Positions 22,871 through 31,284 of a stretch of 39,395 nt of DNA are shown here, in pieces (position 1 is the stretch's first letter; every line of letters starts with the position of its first letter). The stretch lies in NCBI RefSeq assembly GCF_937880195.1, contig NZ_CALFLA010000018.1, forward strand, positions 1 to 39,395, in the 5' to 3' direction. The notes below the pieces were generated by a model, which was not told where the DNA came from, searched no databases, and was given only the letters and a program-made list of their open reading frames with translations. The DNA comes from an uncultured Blautia sp. (GTDB lineage Bacteria > Bacillota > Clostridia > Lachnospirales > Lachnospiraceae). Position numbers and translations under genes: made by a program.

Positions 22871-25870
22871 TTATTTCATCAAAAGATAAGAATAATCATT
22901 GATCACCGCGCAGATCAGATCACGGATTCCTGAAGGAACAGAATCTGTTGGCTCATCTGCCTTGCAGTCTGTTATATTTCCAAGGAATCTTACCTTACAT
23001 TCTTTTGTTTCTGCATTGAGTACGGCAAATCCGTCGTTTGTACTGTCTTCCATATCCTCCGGTTTTGCAAAAAGAGTAAATTTATCTTTATACGGAGCGC
23101 TGGAATACGGACAGAAAGTTCTGCAGTTGCCGCATTCGTTACACATATAATCTACATGGATCACCTGGGCCATTTCCATTCCTGGTACTTTAATGGAAAT
23201 ATTTGCCCGGTTCGGACATACGTCCACACAGTTTTCGCAGACCTTACTGCAAGAAAGACATCTCTGGCTTTCTTTTTCTACGTCTTTTTCTTCTTTCAGG
23301 ATTCCCTTCTTTTCATAGCAGTCTGCCTCAGCGCCGGTAACGTCTCTGTCAGACACAACCGTCTTTCCAAGAATTGCCTTTGCCACAAGCTGGGCGTCGC
23401 GGATCGCTTCCACAATAGTTGCCGCTCCTCTTGCGCCGTCTCCTGCAAGATATACGTCTTTCACACTTGTTTCCAATGTTTCCTGATTCAGTTTTGCTTT
23501 TCCTCTTTCATTCACATTGATACCGTTTGCCTCGTAGAATTCTGTTGGAACCTTTTCTCCAACTGCCACGATCACTGTATCTGCCGGTACTTCTTCCATT
23601 TCGTCTGTTTCTGTAACGCCAGCTCTTCCAGAGGCGTCCATTGTGCCGAGTTCCATCTTTCTGCAGAGCAGAATTCCGTTTTCAAGGCTTATAGGAGAAA
23701 GAAGCTCTTTAAATTCCACGCCGTCTTCCAGAACCTCCAAAAGCTCTTCTTCTGCTGCCGGCATGTAACGTTTTGTTCTTCTGTATACAAGATAAACATG
23801 CTCTACGCCTTCTGTGCGTTTCGCAGCTCTTGCTGTATCCATTGCCGTATTTCCGCCGCCGATAACAACAACATTCTTTCCAAGAGCAACCTTACCTTCT
23901 GACGCATTATACTCTGCAAGGAATTTCAGCGCATTGACTGTCTCGCCCTTTTCCAGTTTTAATGTTCCCGGTTTGTTTGCTCCTGTTGCAAGGATCACGG
24001 CGTCATAGCCCTGTGCCTTAATCTCTTCTACAGAAGTAATTTCTGTGTTTGTGCGGATCTCAACTCCCATTTTTTCGATAAAGGAAATATCCTTATCAAT
24101 AGCTTCCTTGGAAATACGGAATCCTGGAATCACATAACGGATCACGCCGCCAAGTCTGTCCTCTTTTTCAAAAATTGTAACAGAAGCCCCTTCTCTTGCA
24201 AGGAAGTAAGCGGCTGCAATACCTGCTGGACCGCCTCCTACAACAGCTACTTTTTTGCCATTGCTCTCTCCTGCATGGAGCTGGCCGATCACTGCATCAT
24301 AGCCCTTCTCTGCTGCCAGGAGTTTTGTTCCGCGGATATTTACAGACTCTTCATAGAAGTTTCTGGTACATTTATACATACAGTTATGAGCGCAGAGCGT
24401 ACCTGTGATAAACGGAAGGGCATTTTTGTCCAGGATCACACGAAGAGCTTCTGCATATTTTTCTTCTCCTGCAAGGGCAATATATTCTGGAATATCCTGA
24501 TGGATCGGACAGCCTTCCTGACATGGTGCAAAATAGCAGTTCAGAAGCGGAACCGCCTCATCGCTCTTTCTGTTTGGAAGAGGCTTGATATTTTTTACAT
24601 GATGGGGATCATTTTTTGCATCCTCTGCCAGTTTCTCAAGAGCTTCCACATCAATGCCTTCCCAGGCTTTTACACCCTCTGCCATGATTTTTTCTGCCAT
24701 CTGGCTGAATCTCTGGTAACCGCCTGGCTTCAGGATCGTTGTAGCCACAGTTACCGGCCATACGCCGCAGCCGACGATCTTGTCAATATTATAGTAGTCG
24801 GCGCCGCCTGAATAAGCAATGCGAAGTTTGCCGTCAAATTCTCTGGAAAGCTTTGCAGCCAGAGAGATAGAAAGGGGGAACAGGGATTTGCCGGACATGT
24901 ACATTTCTTCGCTTGGAAGTTCATTTCTTGTTACATCTACCGGGAAGGTATTTGTGATCTTCACGCCAAATGCAAGTCCCAGCTCATCTGCCAAAGCCTG
25001 AAGACGTTTAAACATAGGAATGGCGTCTTCATACTGAAGGTCGTCTTTAAAGTGGAAATCACCGAATACCATATAATCGTATCCCATGTCGTCCATGGTC
25101 TTTCTTGCAAATTCATAGCCCAGAAGAGTAGGATTACACTTAATAAAAGTATTCAGATGTTTTTCTTTATAAAGATGGTTTGCAATACTCTCAATCTCGT
25201 TTGGAGGACATCCATGAAGGGTAGAGATTGTAGCAGAGTTGCAGATTTCTGACGGAATCGCCTCAATGTCTTCTTTTGTCACTTTTTCGAATTTGTCCGC
25301 ATGATCCAAAAGCCACTGTCTGCATTCTTTAAATACATCCGTATCCTTTGCTTCTTTCATACAGTCGATAAAGGTATCTATCTTTTTCTCCTTGATGCCT
25401 GCCAGATCATAGCCTACGGAAATATTAAACTGGAATCCGTCTGTATCGCCAAGACCAAATTCTTTTGCCATTACATGAAGGATGAACCAAGCTTTAATAT
25501 ATTCTCCCATAGCCTGAGGTACAAAAAGCTCTGTAGACCATTCACAGTTATAGCATTCATCCTCTGCCAGGATACAGGGTCTGTTAATACATGCAGCCAA
25601 CTCGTCTCCATCCATTTTCTGAACGGTTTTCAGCTCAAAAAATCTGGCTCCTGCATAATAGGAAGCAGCAATATTCTGTGCAAGCTGAGTATTCGGGCCT
25701 GCTGCAGGTCCGATAGGCGTTTCCAGATTTCTTCCAAAGATCTCCATATTCTTAGATGGATCTGCCTGGTATGCTCTGTGTACGCCAAATACTGTATTTT
25801 TTTCTTTATGCTCTGTAAGGATCCAGTCCATCAACTGTCCAAAAGGCATACAAGTCATTTTTTCACTCAT
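22871..25870 (-). CDS. ygfK: YgfK, putative selenate-reductase-like iron-sulphur flavoprotein
   Basis: This 999-residue multidomain protein is close in length to E. coli YgfK (1032). Residues about 1-430 form a dihydroorotate/dihydropyrimidine-dehydrogenase-like TIM-barrel region. Residues about 440-530 carry the cysteine-rich YFAPCQEGCPIHQ domain of glutamate-synthase small subunits. Two nucleotide-binding Rossmann motifs follow, VAVVGGGPAGIAAAYFLARE and VVVIGGGNTAMDTARAAKR. A C-terminal ferredoxin region has CLSCSKVCENCVDVCPN and CNECGNCRTFCPYSS. It is probably a cytoplasmic NAD(P)H/iron-sulphur reductase that reduces or oxidises a purine-pathway intermediate; selenate reduction is an old guess. 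It starts after GGGAGG, 31 bases behind ssnA, in the same operon. Confidence 0.93.
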   Translation of the reverse strand: MSEKMTCMPFGQLMDWILTEHKEKNTVFGVHRAYQADPSKNMEIFGRNLETPIGPAAGPNTQLAQNIAASYYAGARFFELKTVQKMDGDELAACINRPCILAEDECYNCEWSTELFVPQAMGEYIKAWFILHVMAKEFGLGDTDGFQFNISVGYDLAGIKEKKIDTFIDCMKEAKDTDVFKECRQWLLDHADKFEKVTKEDIEAIPSEICNSATISTLHGCPPNEIESIANHLYKEKHLNTFIKCNPTLLGYEFARKTMDDMGYDYMVFGDFHFKDDLQYEDAIPMFKRLQALADELGLAFGVKITNTFPVDVTRNELPSEEMYMSGKSLFPLSISLAAKLSREFDGKLRIAYSGGADYYNIDKIVGCGVWPVTVATTILKPGGYQRFSQMAEKIMAEGVKAWEGIDVEALEKLAEDAKNDPHHVKNIKPLPNRKSDEAVPLLNCYFAPCQEGCPIHQDIPEYIALAGEEKYAEALRVILDKNALPFITGTLCAHNCMYKCTRNFYEESVNIRGTKLLAAEKGYDAVIGQLHAGESNGKKVAVVGGGPAGIAAAYFLAREGASVTIFEKEDRLGGVIRYVIPGFRISKEAIDKDISFIEKMGVEIRTNTEITSVEEIKAQGYDAVILATGANKPGTLKLEKGETVNALKFLAEYNASEGKVALGKNVVVIGGGNTAMDTARAAKRTEGVEHVYLVYRRTKRYMPAAEEELLEVLEDGVEFKELLSPISLENGILLCRKMELGTMDASGRAGVTETDEMEEVPADTVIVAVGEKVPTEFYEANGINVNERGKAKLNQETLETSVKDVYLAGDGARGAATIVEAIRDAQLVAKAILGKTVVSDRDVTGAEADCYEKKGILKEEKDVEKESQRCLSCSKVCENCVDVCPNRANISIKVPGMEMAQVIHVDYMCNECGNCRTFCPYSSAPYKDKFTLFAKPEDMEDSTNDGFAVLNAETKECKVRFLGNITDCKADEPTDSVPSGIRDLICAVINDYSYLLMK

Positions 25871-25901
25871 TTGATTTACCTCCCAAATCTTACCTTATCC
25901 A

Positions 25902-27239
25902 TTATTTGCCAGCATTGATGTCGTCGGCAAGCTCCTTTGCAGCCTGGCGGCAGTCTGCCATTACTTTTGCTTCGTCACATACAAGAACTTCTCTGTCTTT
26001 CATAAGAACTTTTCCGTTACATACAGTTGTCTGAACCATCGCTCCGGTAGTGCCAAAAAGAAGATGTCCGTTTACGTTATCTGCATGCATCGGTGTCAGA
26101 GGATCATAATCTACCACGATCACATCTGCTGCCGCGTCTTTTTTGAGAACGCCCAGCTGTTTCTTGAAATAACGATTTGCGATCTTTGCATTGTTTTCAA
26201 AAAGCATCTTCGGAACTTCTCCCCATGCGGCGTTTGGATCGCAGAGGTGATGTTTATGAAGGATATTTGCAACTTTCCAGGATTCTGTCATATCGTGGGT
26301 ATAACCGTCTGTGCCAAGACCGGTAAGCACTCCTTTATGAACAAGAGCCATTGTAGGAGGACATCCGCAGGCATTTCCCATATTGGATTCTGGGTTATGA
26401 ACTACCATGGTGTCTGTATCTTTGATCAGATCCATTTCGTGTTCGTTAATATAAATACAGTGTCCCAAAAGAGTTTTTGATCCAAGAATGTTCCAGTCAT
26501 AAAGACGGTCAACAATTCGTTTGCTGTGTTCCTTTAAGCACTGATGAAGGTCGTAAATTCCTTCTGCCACATGAATGTGATATCCTACTCCCTCTGGCTT
26601 CAGCTCGTTGCAAAGAGCCATAGTCTCATCTGAGATGGTAAAGGATGCATGCATACCCATCATTCCTGCAACCATATCGCTGTCGTCAGACAGAGCATGT
26701 TTAATAAAGTTCACATTTTCCATAACGGATTCTTTTGATTTTTCCATACCGTCACGGTCGGAAATCTCATAGCAGAGACAGGTACGGATTCCCAAATCTT
26801 TTGCAGCTTCTTCAATGGCAAACAGAGATCCTGTAATTTGTCCAAAGCTTGCATGGTGATCAAAAACAGTTGTAACGCCGTTTTTGATGGAATCAATATA
26901 AGTTGCATAAGCAGAAAGCTTCGTCTGTTCCAGAGTCAGGTGACGGTCAATGGTCCACCACTGTCCATCCAGGATATCCAAAAAGCCCTGAGGATTGTAG
27001 CCCTTAATGCTTAACCCTCTTGCAAAAGCGCTGTAGATATGCTCATGGGTGTTGATATATGCCGGCATGATCACGCCGCCTTTCGCATCAATGAACTCTG
27101 CATCCGGGTAAGCCGCTCTTACAGCTTCCAGCTCTCCCACCATTACAATCGTATTACCATCCATGGCAACTGCGCCGTTTTCAATAAAGGGATTCGCTGC
27201 ATCTCTTGTGATCATTCTTCCATTACCGATAATAAGCAT
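25902..27239 (-). CDS. ssnA: SsnA-type putative aminohydrolase
   Basis: This is a 445-residue amidohydrolase (E. coli SsnA is 442) with the family metal ligands. These are HEH in NTHEHIYSAF, a His in GYHIHVAEGIY, GHCIYIN, and GTDGYTHD carrying the metal-binding Asp. The overall form is that of guanine or 8-oxoguanine deaminase-like enzymes, so removal of an amino group or ring opening of a purine-like substrate is likely; the substrate is unproven. It follows AAGGAGG and a promoter at 27320-27348. It heads the minus-strand operon ssnA-ygfK-Se-xdh-polyferredoxin, the same association seen in enteric bacteria. Confidence 0.93.
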   Translation of the reverse strand: MLIIGNGRMITRDAANPFIENGAVAMDGNTIVMVGELEAVRAAYPDAEFIDAKGGVIMPAYINTHEHIYSAFARGLSIKGYNPQGFLDILDGQWWTIDRHLTLEQTKLSAYATYIDSIKNGVTTVFDHHASFGQITGSLFAIEEAAKDLGIRTCLCYEISDRDGMEKSKESVMENVNFIKHALSDDSDMVAGMMGMHASFTISDETMALCNELKPEGVGYHIHVAEGIYDLHQCLKEHSKRIVDRLYDWNILGSKTLLGHCIYINEHEMDLIKDTDTMVVHNPESNMGNACGCPPTMALVHKGVLTGLGTDGYTHDMTESWKVANILHKHHLCDPNAAWGEVPKMLFENNAKIANRYFKKQLGVLKKDAAADVIVVDYDPLTPMHADNVNGHLLFGTTGAMVQTTVCNGKVLMKDREVLVCDEAKVMADCRQAAKELADDINAGK

Positions 27240-27293
27240 AATATAACCCTCCTTAACTTGTAAAAATCTCCCAACTACATTCGTATATTTACC

Positions 27294-27309
27294 AATTCTT
27301 TTAGGAATT
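27294..27309 (-). promoter_or_regulatory. Candidate operator in the ssnA leader
   Basis: AATTC-TTTTAG-GAATT is an interrupted inverted repeat just after the predicted transcript start. It is AT-rich, so chance is a real alternative. It is worth testing with the PAS/HTH regulator at 1615-2265. Confidence 0.3.
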
Positions 27310-27319
27310 TTATACTATT

Positions 27320-27348
27320 AATGTATCACATTTTTTTGTTGATTTCAA
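27320..27348 (-). promoter_or_regulatory. Promoter of the ssnA operon
   Basis: Minus strand: TTGAAA (27343-27348), a 17-bp spacer and TGA-TACATT (-10 at 27320-27325). The leader is about 75 bases long and has no strong fold apart from the small repeat at 27294-27309. The rest of the 241-base gap down to 27481 is AT-rich and holds the cob-operon terminator. Confidence 0.7.
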
Positions 27349-27417
27349 TAGTTATTCTTAAAATTATTTTTACATTCTAAAAAATTTTGTATTCTTTTTT
27401 CCCCAGTTTTCCTAAAC

Positions 27418-27475
27418 AAAAAACTGCTTTCAGAAGGAGTACGTCTAAGACATCTCTTTCCAAAAACAGTTTTTT
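27418..27475 (-). terminator. Likely terminator of the cob operon
   Basis: AAAAAACTG and CAGTTTTTT form a 9-bp AT-rich stem around a 40-base loop that contains a small GTCT/AGAC stem. On the minus strand it ends in TTTTTTGTTT. It lies just after the phosphatase gene and before the ssnA promoter. The long loop lowers confidence. Confidence 0.5.
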
Positions 27476-27480
27476 ATCCC

Positions 27481-28065
27481 TCATAATTCCTTTGTCAGAT
27501 TCAGAATCTTTTTCTTCCATAGCGTCCTGTCTGTCTGCACCAGATATCCTCGCCCATTTTTGACATGCCAGTCATAAAAATCTCTGGCAGGACTTCCGTA
27601 CGCCTCCATAATGTTCATGATCGTTCCTCCGTGAATAACCAGAGCCGCTGTATTTATTTCTTTTTTGAAACATTCCTCTACAATTCTGTTAAACTCCTCC
27701 AGAGTGCGCCAACGAAAACTTTCTCTACTTTCTCCATTTGGAAAGGGCAGAGTTCCATTGCTGTCCACCCAGGCTTGATAATCTGGGTTATGGGAAAGCT
27801 CCAAGTAATTTTTATTTTCAAAATCCCCAAAATCACACTCTGAAAGCCCTGGACAGATTTCCTGCATTTTTCCCGGAAACAGAATTTCTGCCGTTTCCCG
27901 GCATCGAAGCAGCGGGCTTACAAAAAGACTTTCCGGCTCCGGACAGTCGATCCCTGTCAGCGCCGCTTTTCCCTCCGGGCAAAGCGGTTCGTCCGTAGTA
28001 CCGATATATCTTTGTTTTTTGTTTCCCTCTGTCATTCCATGGCGAATCAAATAAATATCAGGCAT
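27481..28065 (-). CDS. cobC: Histidine phosphatase, likely alpha-ribazole phosphatase (CobC-like)
   Basis: This 194-residue member of the histidine phosphatase superfamily has the catalytic LIRHGMTEGN at its N-terminus and the second catalytic histidine in LVIHGGTIMNIM. The R-C-R-E-T-A-E segment is also in place. In this cobalamin operon it most likely removes the 5'-phosphate of alpha-ribazole phosphate or of the finished cobalamin 5'-phosphate. It overlaps the preceding cobU-like gene by eight bases. By sequence alone it could also be a general phosphoglycerate-mutase-like phosphatase; the operon supports CobC. Confidence 0.82.
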   Translation of the reverse strand: MPDIYLIRHGMTEGNKKQRYIGTTDEPLCPEGKAALTGIDCPEPESLFVSPLLRCRETAEILFPGKMQEICPGLSECDFGDFENKNYLELSHNPDYQAWVDSNGTLPFPNGESRESFRWRTLEEFNRIVEECFKKEINTAALVIHGGTIMNIMEAYGSPARDFYDWHVKNGRGYLVQTDRTLWKKKILNLTKEL

Positions 28066-28438
28066 CCTTGATCACCGTCCCAATTCCACAGACCACCCGC
28101 GTCACCTTACTGCAAAAGGCCGCAAGCTCTGTACAGATCCTGCCCACAGATTCACGGTAAGCTCTGTCAAAAGCATCTATGGGGACTACGCCGTACCCTA
28201 CTTCGTCAGAGACCAGGATCACACCCGGATTCTCCCGAATCAGCCGTTTGGCAAGAAGCTCTGTCTTTCGCCCTTCTTTTAATTCTTTTCTGATAAATTC
28301 ATGAAATTCCAGAACACCTTCTGCTTTAAAAAGTTCCTCTTCTGAAATCTCTCCTCCTTGTACCCATTTGATATGGGGATATGTTTTTTCTGCAAGAAAG
28401 GTCTTTCCCTGGAAAGCGCCTCCTATCATCATTTCCAT
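28058..28438 (-). CDS. Short CobU-like P-loop protein
   Basis: This 126-residue protein starts MEMMIGGAFQGKT, with a Walker A motif in the CobU style. It ends with VSDEVGYGVVPID, an RAYRESVGR helix and a VCGIGTVIK strand, all matching the C-terminal part of CobU. It lacks the middle segment that carries the guanylylation histidine (HRxxR) of the full-length enzyme encoded at 29206-29751. It may therefore keep only the kinase activity or serve a regulatory role. The start at 28438 is chosen for AAGGAG six bases upstream. It sits between cobS and cobC with minimal gaps. Two cobU-type genes in one small operon is unusual. Confidence 0.75.
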   Translation of the reverse strand: MEMMIGGAFQGKTFLAEKTYPHIKWVQGGEISEEELFKAEGVLEFHEFIRKELKEGRKTELLAKRLIRENPGVILVSDEVGYGVVPIDAFDRAYRESVGRICTELAAFCSKVTRVVCGIGTVIKDA

Positions 28439-28451
28439 AGCCGTCTCCTTT

Positions 28452-29225
28452 TTAAAATCCAAAAGCTGATACCACTGCGATCACTAAAGCCATTCCCACT
28501 TCACAAATGCAGAGAAACCAGCCGGAAAGATCCCCTGTAGTACCGCCAAAATATTTCATTGCCATATGCCTGTAATATGCAAAGACTCCGCAGGCAGTAA
28601 GAAATGCCGCAGCTCCGATCAAAGGGTGGATCCAGATCATCAAAGCGCAGAGAAGCACAAGATAGATCACCAGAGTATTTCTCACTGGAATATCCTCGGA
28701 TTTTCTGGAAAACTCTGCCGCGGTTCCGTCTTCCCTGGCTTTTGGAAGAAGGATCACTCCAAGACCTGAAAAACATCTGGAAACCATAAATCCAAGACAC
28801 ATAATCCCTATTGTTTCCCCATGAAAACAAATTTCACTCCATGCGCCAACCCAGAGAAGAAAATATACGCAGGCTGTTATCACTGCAAAAGCACCTGCAT
28901 TAGAATCCTTCAGAATCTCCAGGCGCCTTTTTCTCTCCTGCCAGGAGCTTAAAGCATCTGCTGTATCCAGAAGCCCATCCACATGGATCCCCCCTGTGAT
29001 CAGAACCGGAATCACGGTCAGGAGCACATACACAAATACCGGATTTATACCAGTGCGGTCTGCCAGACAGGCAACTGCCATAATAACAGCTCCAATCGCC
29101 GTACCAATGAAAGGAAAAAAGCAGAACATATATTTCATATTTTCCTTTGACCACTCTGCCTGGGGCATGGGAATCTTCGAAAACATGGAAAACGCAATCT
29201 TAAAACTATTCCAAAGACTTTTCAT
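28452..29225 (-). CDS. cobS: Adenosylcobinamide-GDP ribazoletransferase
   Basis: This is a polytopic membrane enzyme of about 257 residues. It joins adenosylcobinamide-GDP with alpha-ribazole (or its phosphate) to give cobalamin (phosphate). The hallmark GGIHVDGLLDTADAL is present, preceded and followed by about six hydrophobic segments. A GGTTGDLSGW motif lies near the C-terminus. The start at 29225 uses AAGGGAG nine bases upstream. It overlaps the end of cobU by 20 bases, which suggests translational coupling. A frame opening at 29264 exists but adds a poor N-terminus. Confidence 0.92.
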   Translation of the reverse strand: MKSLWNSFKIAFSMFSKIPMPQAEWSKENMKYMFCFFPFIGTAIGAVIMAVACLADRTGINPVFVYVLLTVIPVLITGGIHVDGLLDTADALSSWQERKRRLEILKDSNAGAFAVITACVYFLLWVGAWSEICFHGETIGIMCLGFMVSRCFSGLGVILLPKAREDGTAAEFSRKSEDIPVRNTLVIYLVLLCALMIWIHPLIGAAAFLTACGVFAYYRHMAMKYFGGTTGDLSGWFLCICEVGMALVIAVVSAFGF

Positions 29226-29751
29226 AGGATCTGTCTCCCTTCTTATAATATATAGGGATACCATACACGACTTCTACTACAGAATCCGCCATCTGCGCCA
29301 GTTTTTGGTTGACAGCTCCCAGTATACGCTGATAATTCTGTGTTTCCTTCTCATAAAATATAGAATCAGAAAAAATCTCATTTGTTACAATGATCAGATT
29401 TCCCGCCTGCTCTTTCAGCCTTCCGACACCCTCAAGGATCTCTTCCTCTGTCTTCTCTCCGGCTCCGTCTTCTCTGAAAATTTCATTTGCCGTAAGATTG
29501 GACATGCATTCCAGAAGTACGGTACTTCCATGGGAAACCTTTAGGTTTTTCAGCCCAACAAAACACTCCACTGTTTCAAAACCTTTTCCTGCGCGCATTT
29601 TCCTGTGCCGCGCCACCCGCTTTTTGCTTTCTTCGTCAAAAGGGTACATGGTTGCGATATAAATTCTTTTATTTTCTCCGCAGGATAAAACACAGTCTTC
29701 AGCAAAAGCAGATTTCCCGCTTCCGCTTCCGCCTGTTACAAGAATCATCAT
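29206..29751 (-). CDS. cobU: Adenosylcobinamide kinase / adenosylcobinamide-phosphate guanylyltransferase
   Basis: This is a 181-residue bifunctional enzyme. It phosphorylates the aminopropanol arm of adenosylcobinamide and then transfers GMP to it. The P-loop GGSGSGKS is at residues 7-14. The histidine that carries GMP is H49 in RVARHRKMR, and IIVTNEIFSD plus the VVYGIPIYYK end match CobU. It begins directly after the cobT stop codon, with AAGGAG inside cobT, so the two are co-translated. It is the full-length counterpart of the short CobU-like protein downstream. Confidence 0.92.
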   Translation of the reverse strand: MMILVTGGSGSGKSAFAEDCVLSCGENKRIYIATMYPFDEESKKRVARHRKMRAGKGFETVECFVGLKNLKVSHGSTVLLECMSNLTANEIFREDGAGEKTEEEILEGVGRLKEQAGNLIIVTNEIFSDSIFYEKETQNYQRILGAVNQKLAQMADSVVEVVYGIPIYYKKGDRSYEKSLE

Positions 29752-30804
29752 TTATATAAGCTCCTTATACTGATCTACTTTTATTTCTTCAAAGGTACTC
29801 ATGGATTCATATACTGCTATCCCCATGTCAAGGAAAGGAAAAAGAGCCACTGCGCCGCTTCCCTCTCCAAGGCACATTTCCCCATGAAGCACTGCTTCTT
29901 TATCAAGAGCCTCAAGGATCAGGGCCGCTGCCGGCTCCTTTGACACATGGGACGCGATCATGTAATCTTTTACAAGAGGACAGATCCTTTGCGCCACCAG
30001 AGCTGCCACACAGGAAATAAAGCCGTCGATCACTACAGGAATGTGCATGGCGGCTCCGCCCAAAAATACGCCTGCCATTCCTGCAATATCCAGCCCTCCC
30101 ACCTTTGCCAATACGTCGATGGCGTCCTTTGGATCCGGCTGGTTTTTGCTGACTGCTTTTTGGATCGCCGCTATTTTCCGCTTTAATCCCTCCCCGGAAA
30201 GGCCTGCCCCGCGGCCCGTCATCATTTCCACAGGTTTATCCAAAAGAACAGACGCAACGGCGCTGCTTGTTGTGGTATTGCCAATTCCCATTTCCCCTGT
30301 GGCGATCAGTGTATATCCCTTTTCCTTCAGACGCCTTACCATTTCAATGCCTGCCTCAATTCCACGGACAGCTTCCTCTCTTGTCATGGCAGGTTCCTTT
30401 GCCATATTTCGGGTTCCGTTCATCACTTTCAGATCTCTTGGAACCTTTGTATCGGAAACCATTCCCACATCAACAGGAAAAACATCTGTACCGCACTGTC
30501 TGCACATAACACAGGCAGAGGTGTCTCCTGTCAGGAAATTTTCTGCTACGATTGCAGTCACTTCCTGTCCAGTCTGGGTAACTCCTTCTGCCACAACTCC
30601 ATTATCTGCGCACATTGGCACAAGAGCCCTTTTTTTTATGTTTACACTGGCAGATCCGGTAATTCCAGCGATCTGCATAACCAGAGTTTCCATTTTTCCC
30701 AGTGAATGAAGAGGCTTTCCAATGCTGTCCCACCTTTTTTGCGCCAAGGCTGCCGCCTTGCGGTCTATAGGGCGAATCTTATCTATGGTTTCCTGTAATG
30801 TCAT
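29752..30804 (-). CDS. cobT: Nicotinate-nucleotide-dimethylbenzimidazole phosphoribosyltransferase
   Basis: This 350-residue CobT transfers phosphoribose to the lower-ligand base to make alpha-ribazole phosphate. Signatures include GEMGIGNTTTSSAVA, GRGAGLSGEGLKRK and a C-terminal GEGSGAVALFPFLD containing the catalytic glutamate. The upstream ATG at 30816 overlaps the AGAAGGG site, so I prefer the start at 30804. It heads the lower-ligand assembly genes cobT-cobU-cobS-cobU'-cobC. Only about 25 bases separate it from gtrA, with no promoter or cobalamin riboswitch visible between. Confidence 0.94.
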   Translation of the reverse strand: MTLQETIDKIRPIDRKAAALAQKRWDSIGKPLHSLGKMETLVMQIAGITGSASVNIKKRALVPMCADNGVVAEGVTQTGQEVTAIVAENFLTGDTSACVMCRQCGTDVFPVDVGMVSDTKVPRDLKVMNGTRNMAKEPAMTREEAVRGIEAGIEMVRRLKEKGYTLIATGEMGIGNTTTSSAVASVLLDKPVEMMTGRGAGLSGEGLKRKIAAIQKAVSKNQPDPKDAIDVLAKVGGLDIAGMAGVFLGGAAMHIPVVIDGFISCVAALVAQRICPLVKDYMIASHVSKEPAAALILEALDKEAVLHGEMCLGEGSGAVALFPFLDMGIAVYESMSTFEEIKVDQYKELI

Positions 30805-30828
30805 TTTTCCGTCCATCCCTTCTGTAGG

Positions 30829-31248
30829 TTATTTCCCTGTTGTAAATACAAAAAATTTACTGAATAGATAATTCAGAGCAAGAACAATAAACTGCGTAAT
30901 GAATTTTCCTATCATATCATTCATATGAAACAGTTCAATCAGAATCCATACGCCGCCTACTTCAATCACCATAGTAGCAAAACGGGCGCTGATAAATTTC
31001 AAAAATGGCTGAACATGATCTTTTAATGTTTCACACTTATCCTGAAATACGTATTTGGAATTTACCACATAGGCAAACAGAATCGCCGCGACAATAGAGA
31101 TCACATTTGCCACAGTAAGCTGTAGGCCTGCCTTTCTAAGCACATAAAAGCTGACAAGGTTTACCAGTGTAGTACATCCTCCAAAAAACACGTATCTTAC
31201 CACATCATTCCTGTATAAACCAATGATAATTTTTTTAATTTTGTTCAT
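30829..31248 (-). CDS. GtrA family membrane protein
   Basis: This is a 139-residue protein with four hydrophobic helices and the family motif YVFFGGCTTLVNLVSFYVL at its N-terminus, followed by AYVVNSKYVFQ and NYLFSKFFVF. GtrA proteins are thought to flip or hold polyprenyl-linked sugars and often sit next to GtrB-type glycosyltransferases, as here. It starts after AAAGGCGGA, 36 bases after the glycosyltransferase gene. It likely acts in cell-surface polymer decoration at the membrane. Confidence 0.9.
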   Translation of the reverse strand: MNKIKKIIIGLYRNDVVRYVFFGGCTTLVNLVSFYVLRKAGLQLTVANVISIVAAILFAYVVNSKYVFQDKCETLKDHVQPFLKFISARFATMVIEVGGVWILIELFHMNDMIGKFITQFIVLALNYLFSKFFVFTTGK

Positions 31249-31284
31249 TTTTATTTCCGCCTTTTTTCTGACTGTATTCCCTGT

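Noticed and set aside
30805..30828. Cobalamin riboswitch before cobT
   Set aside because: The gap to gtrA is far too short for one and no B12-box-like sequence is seen.
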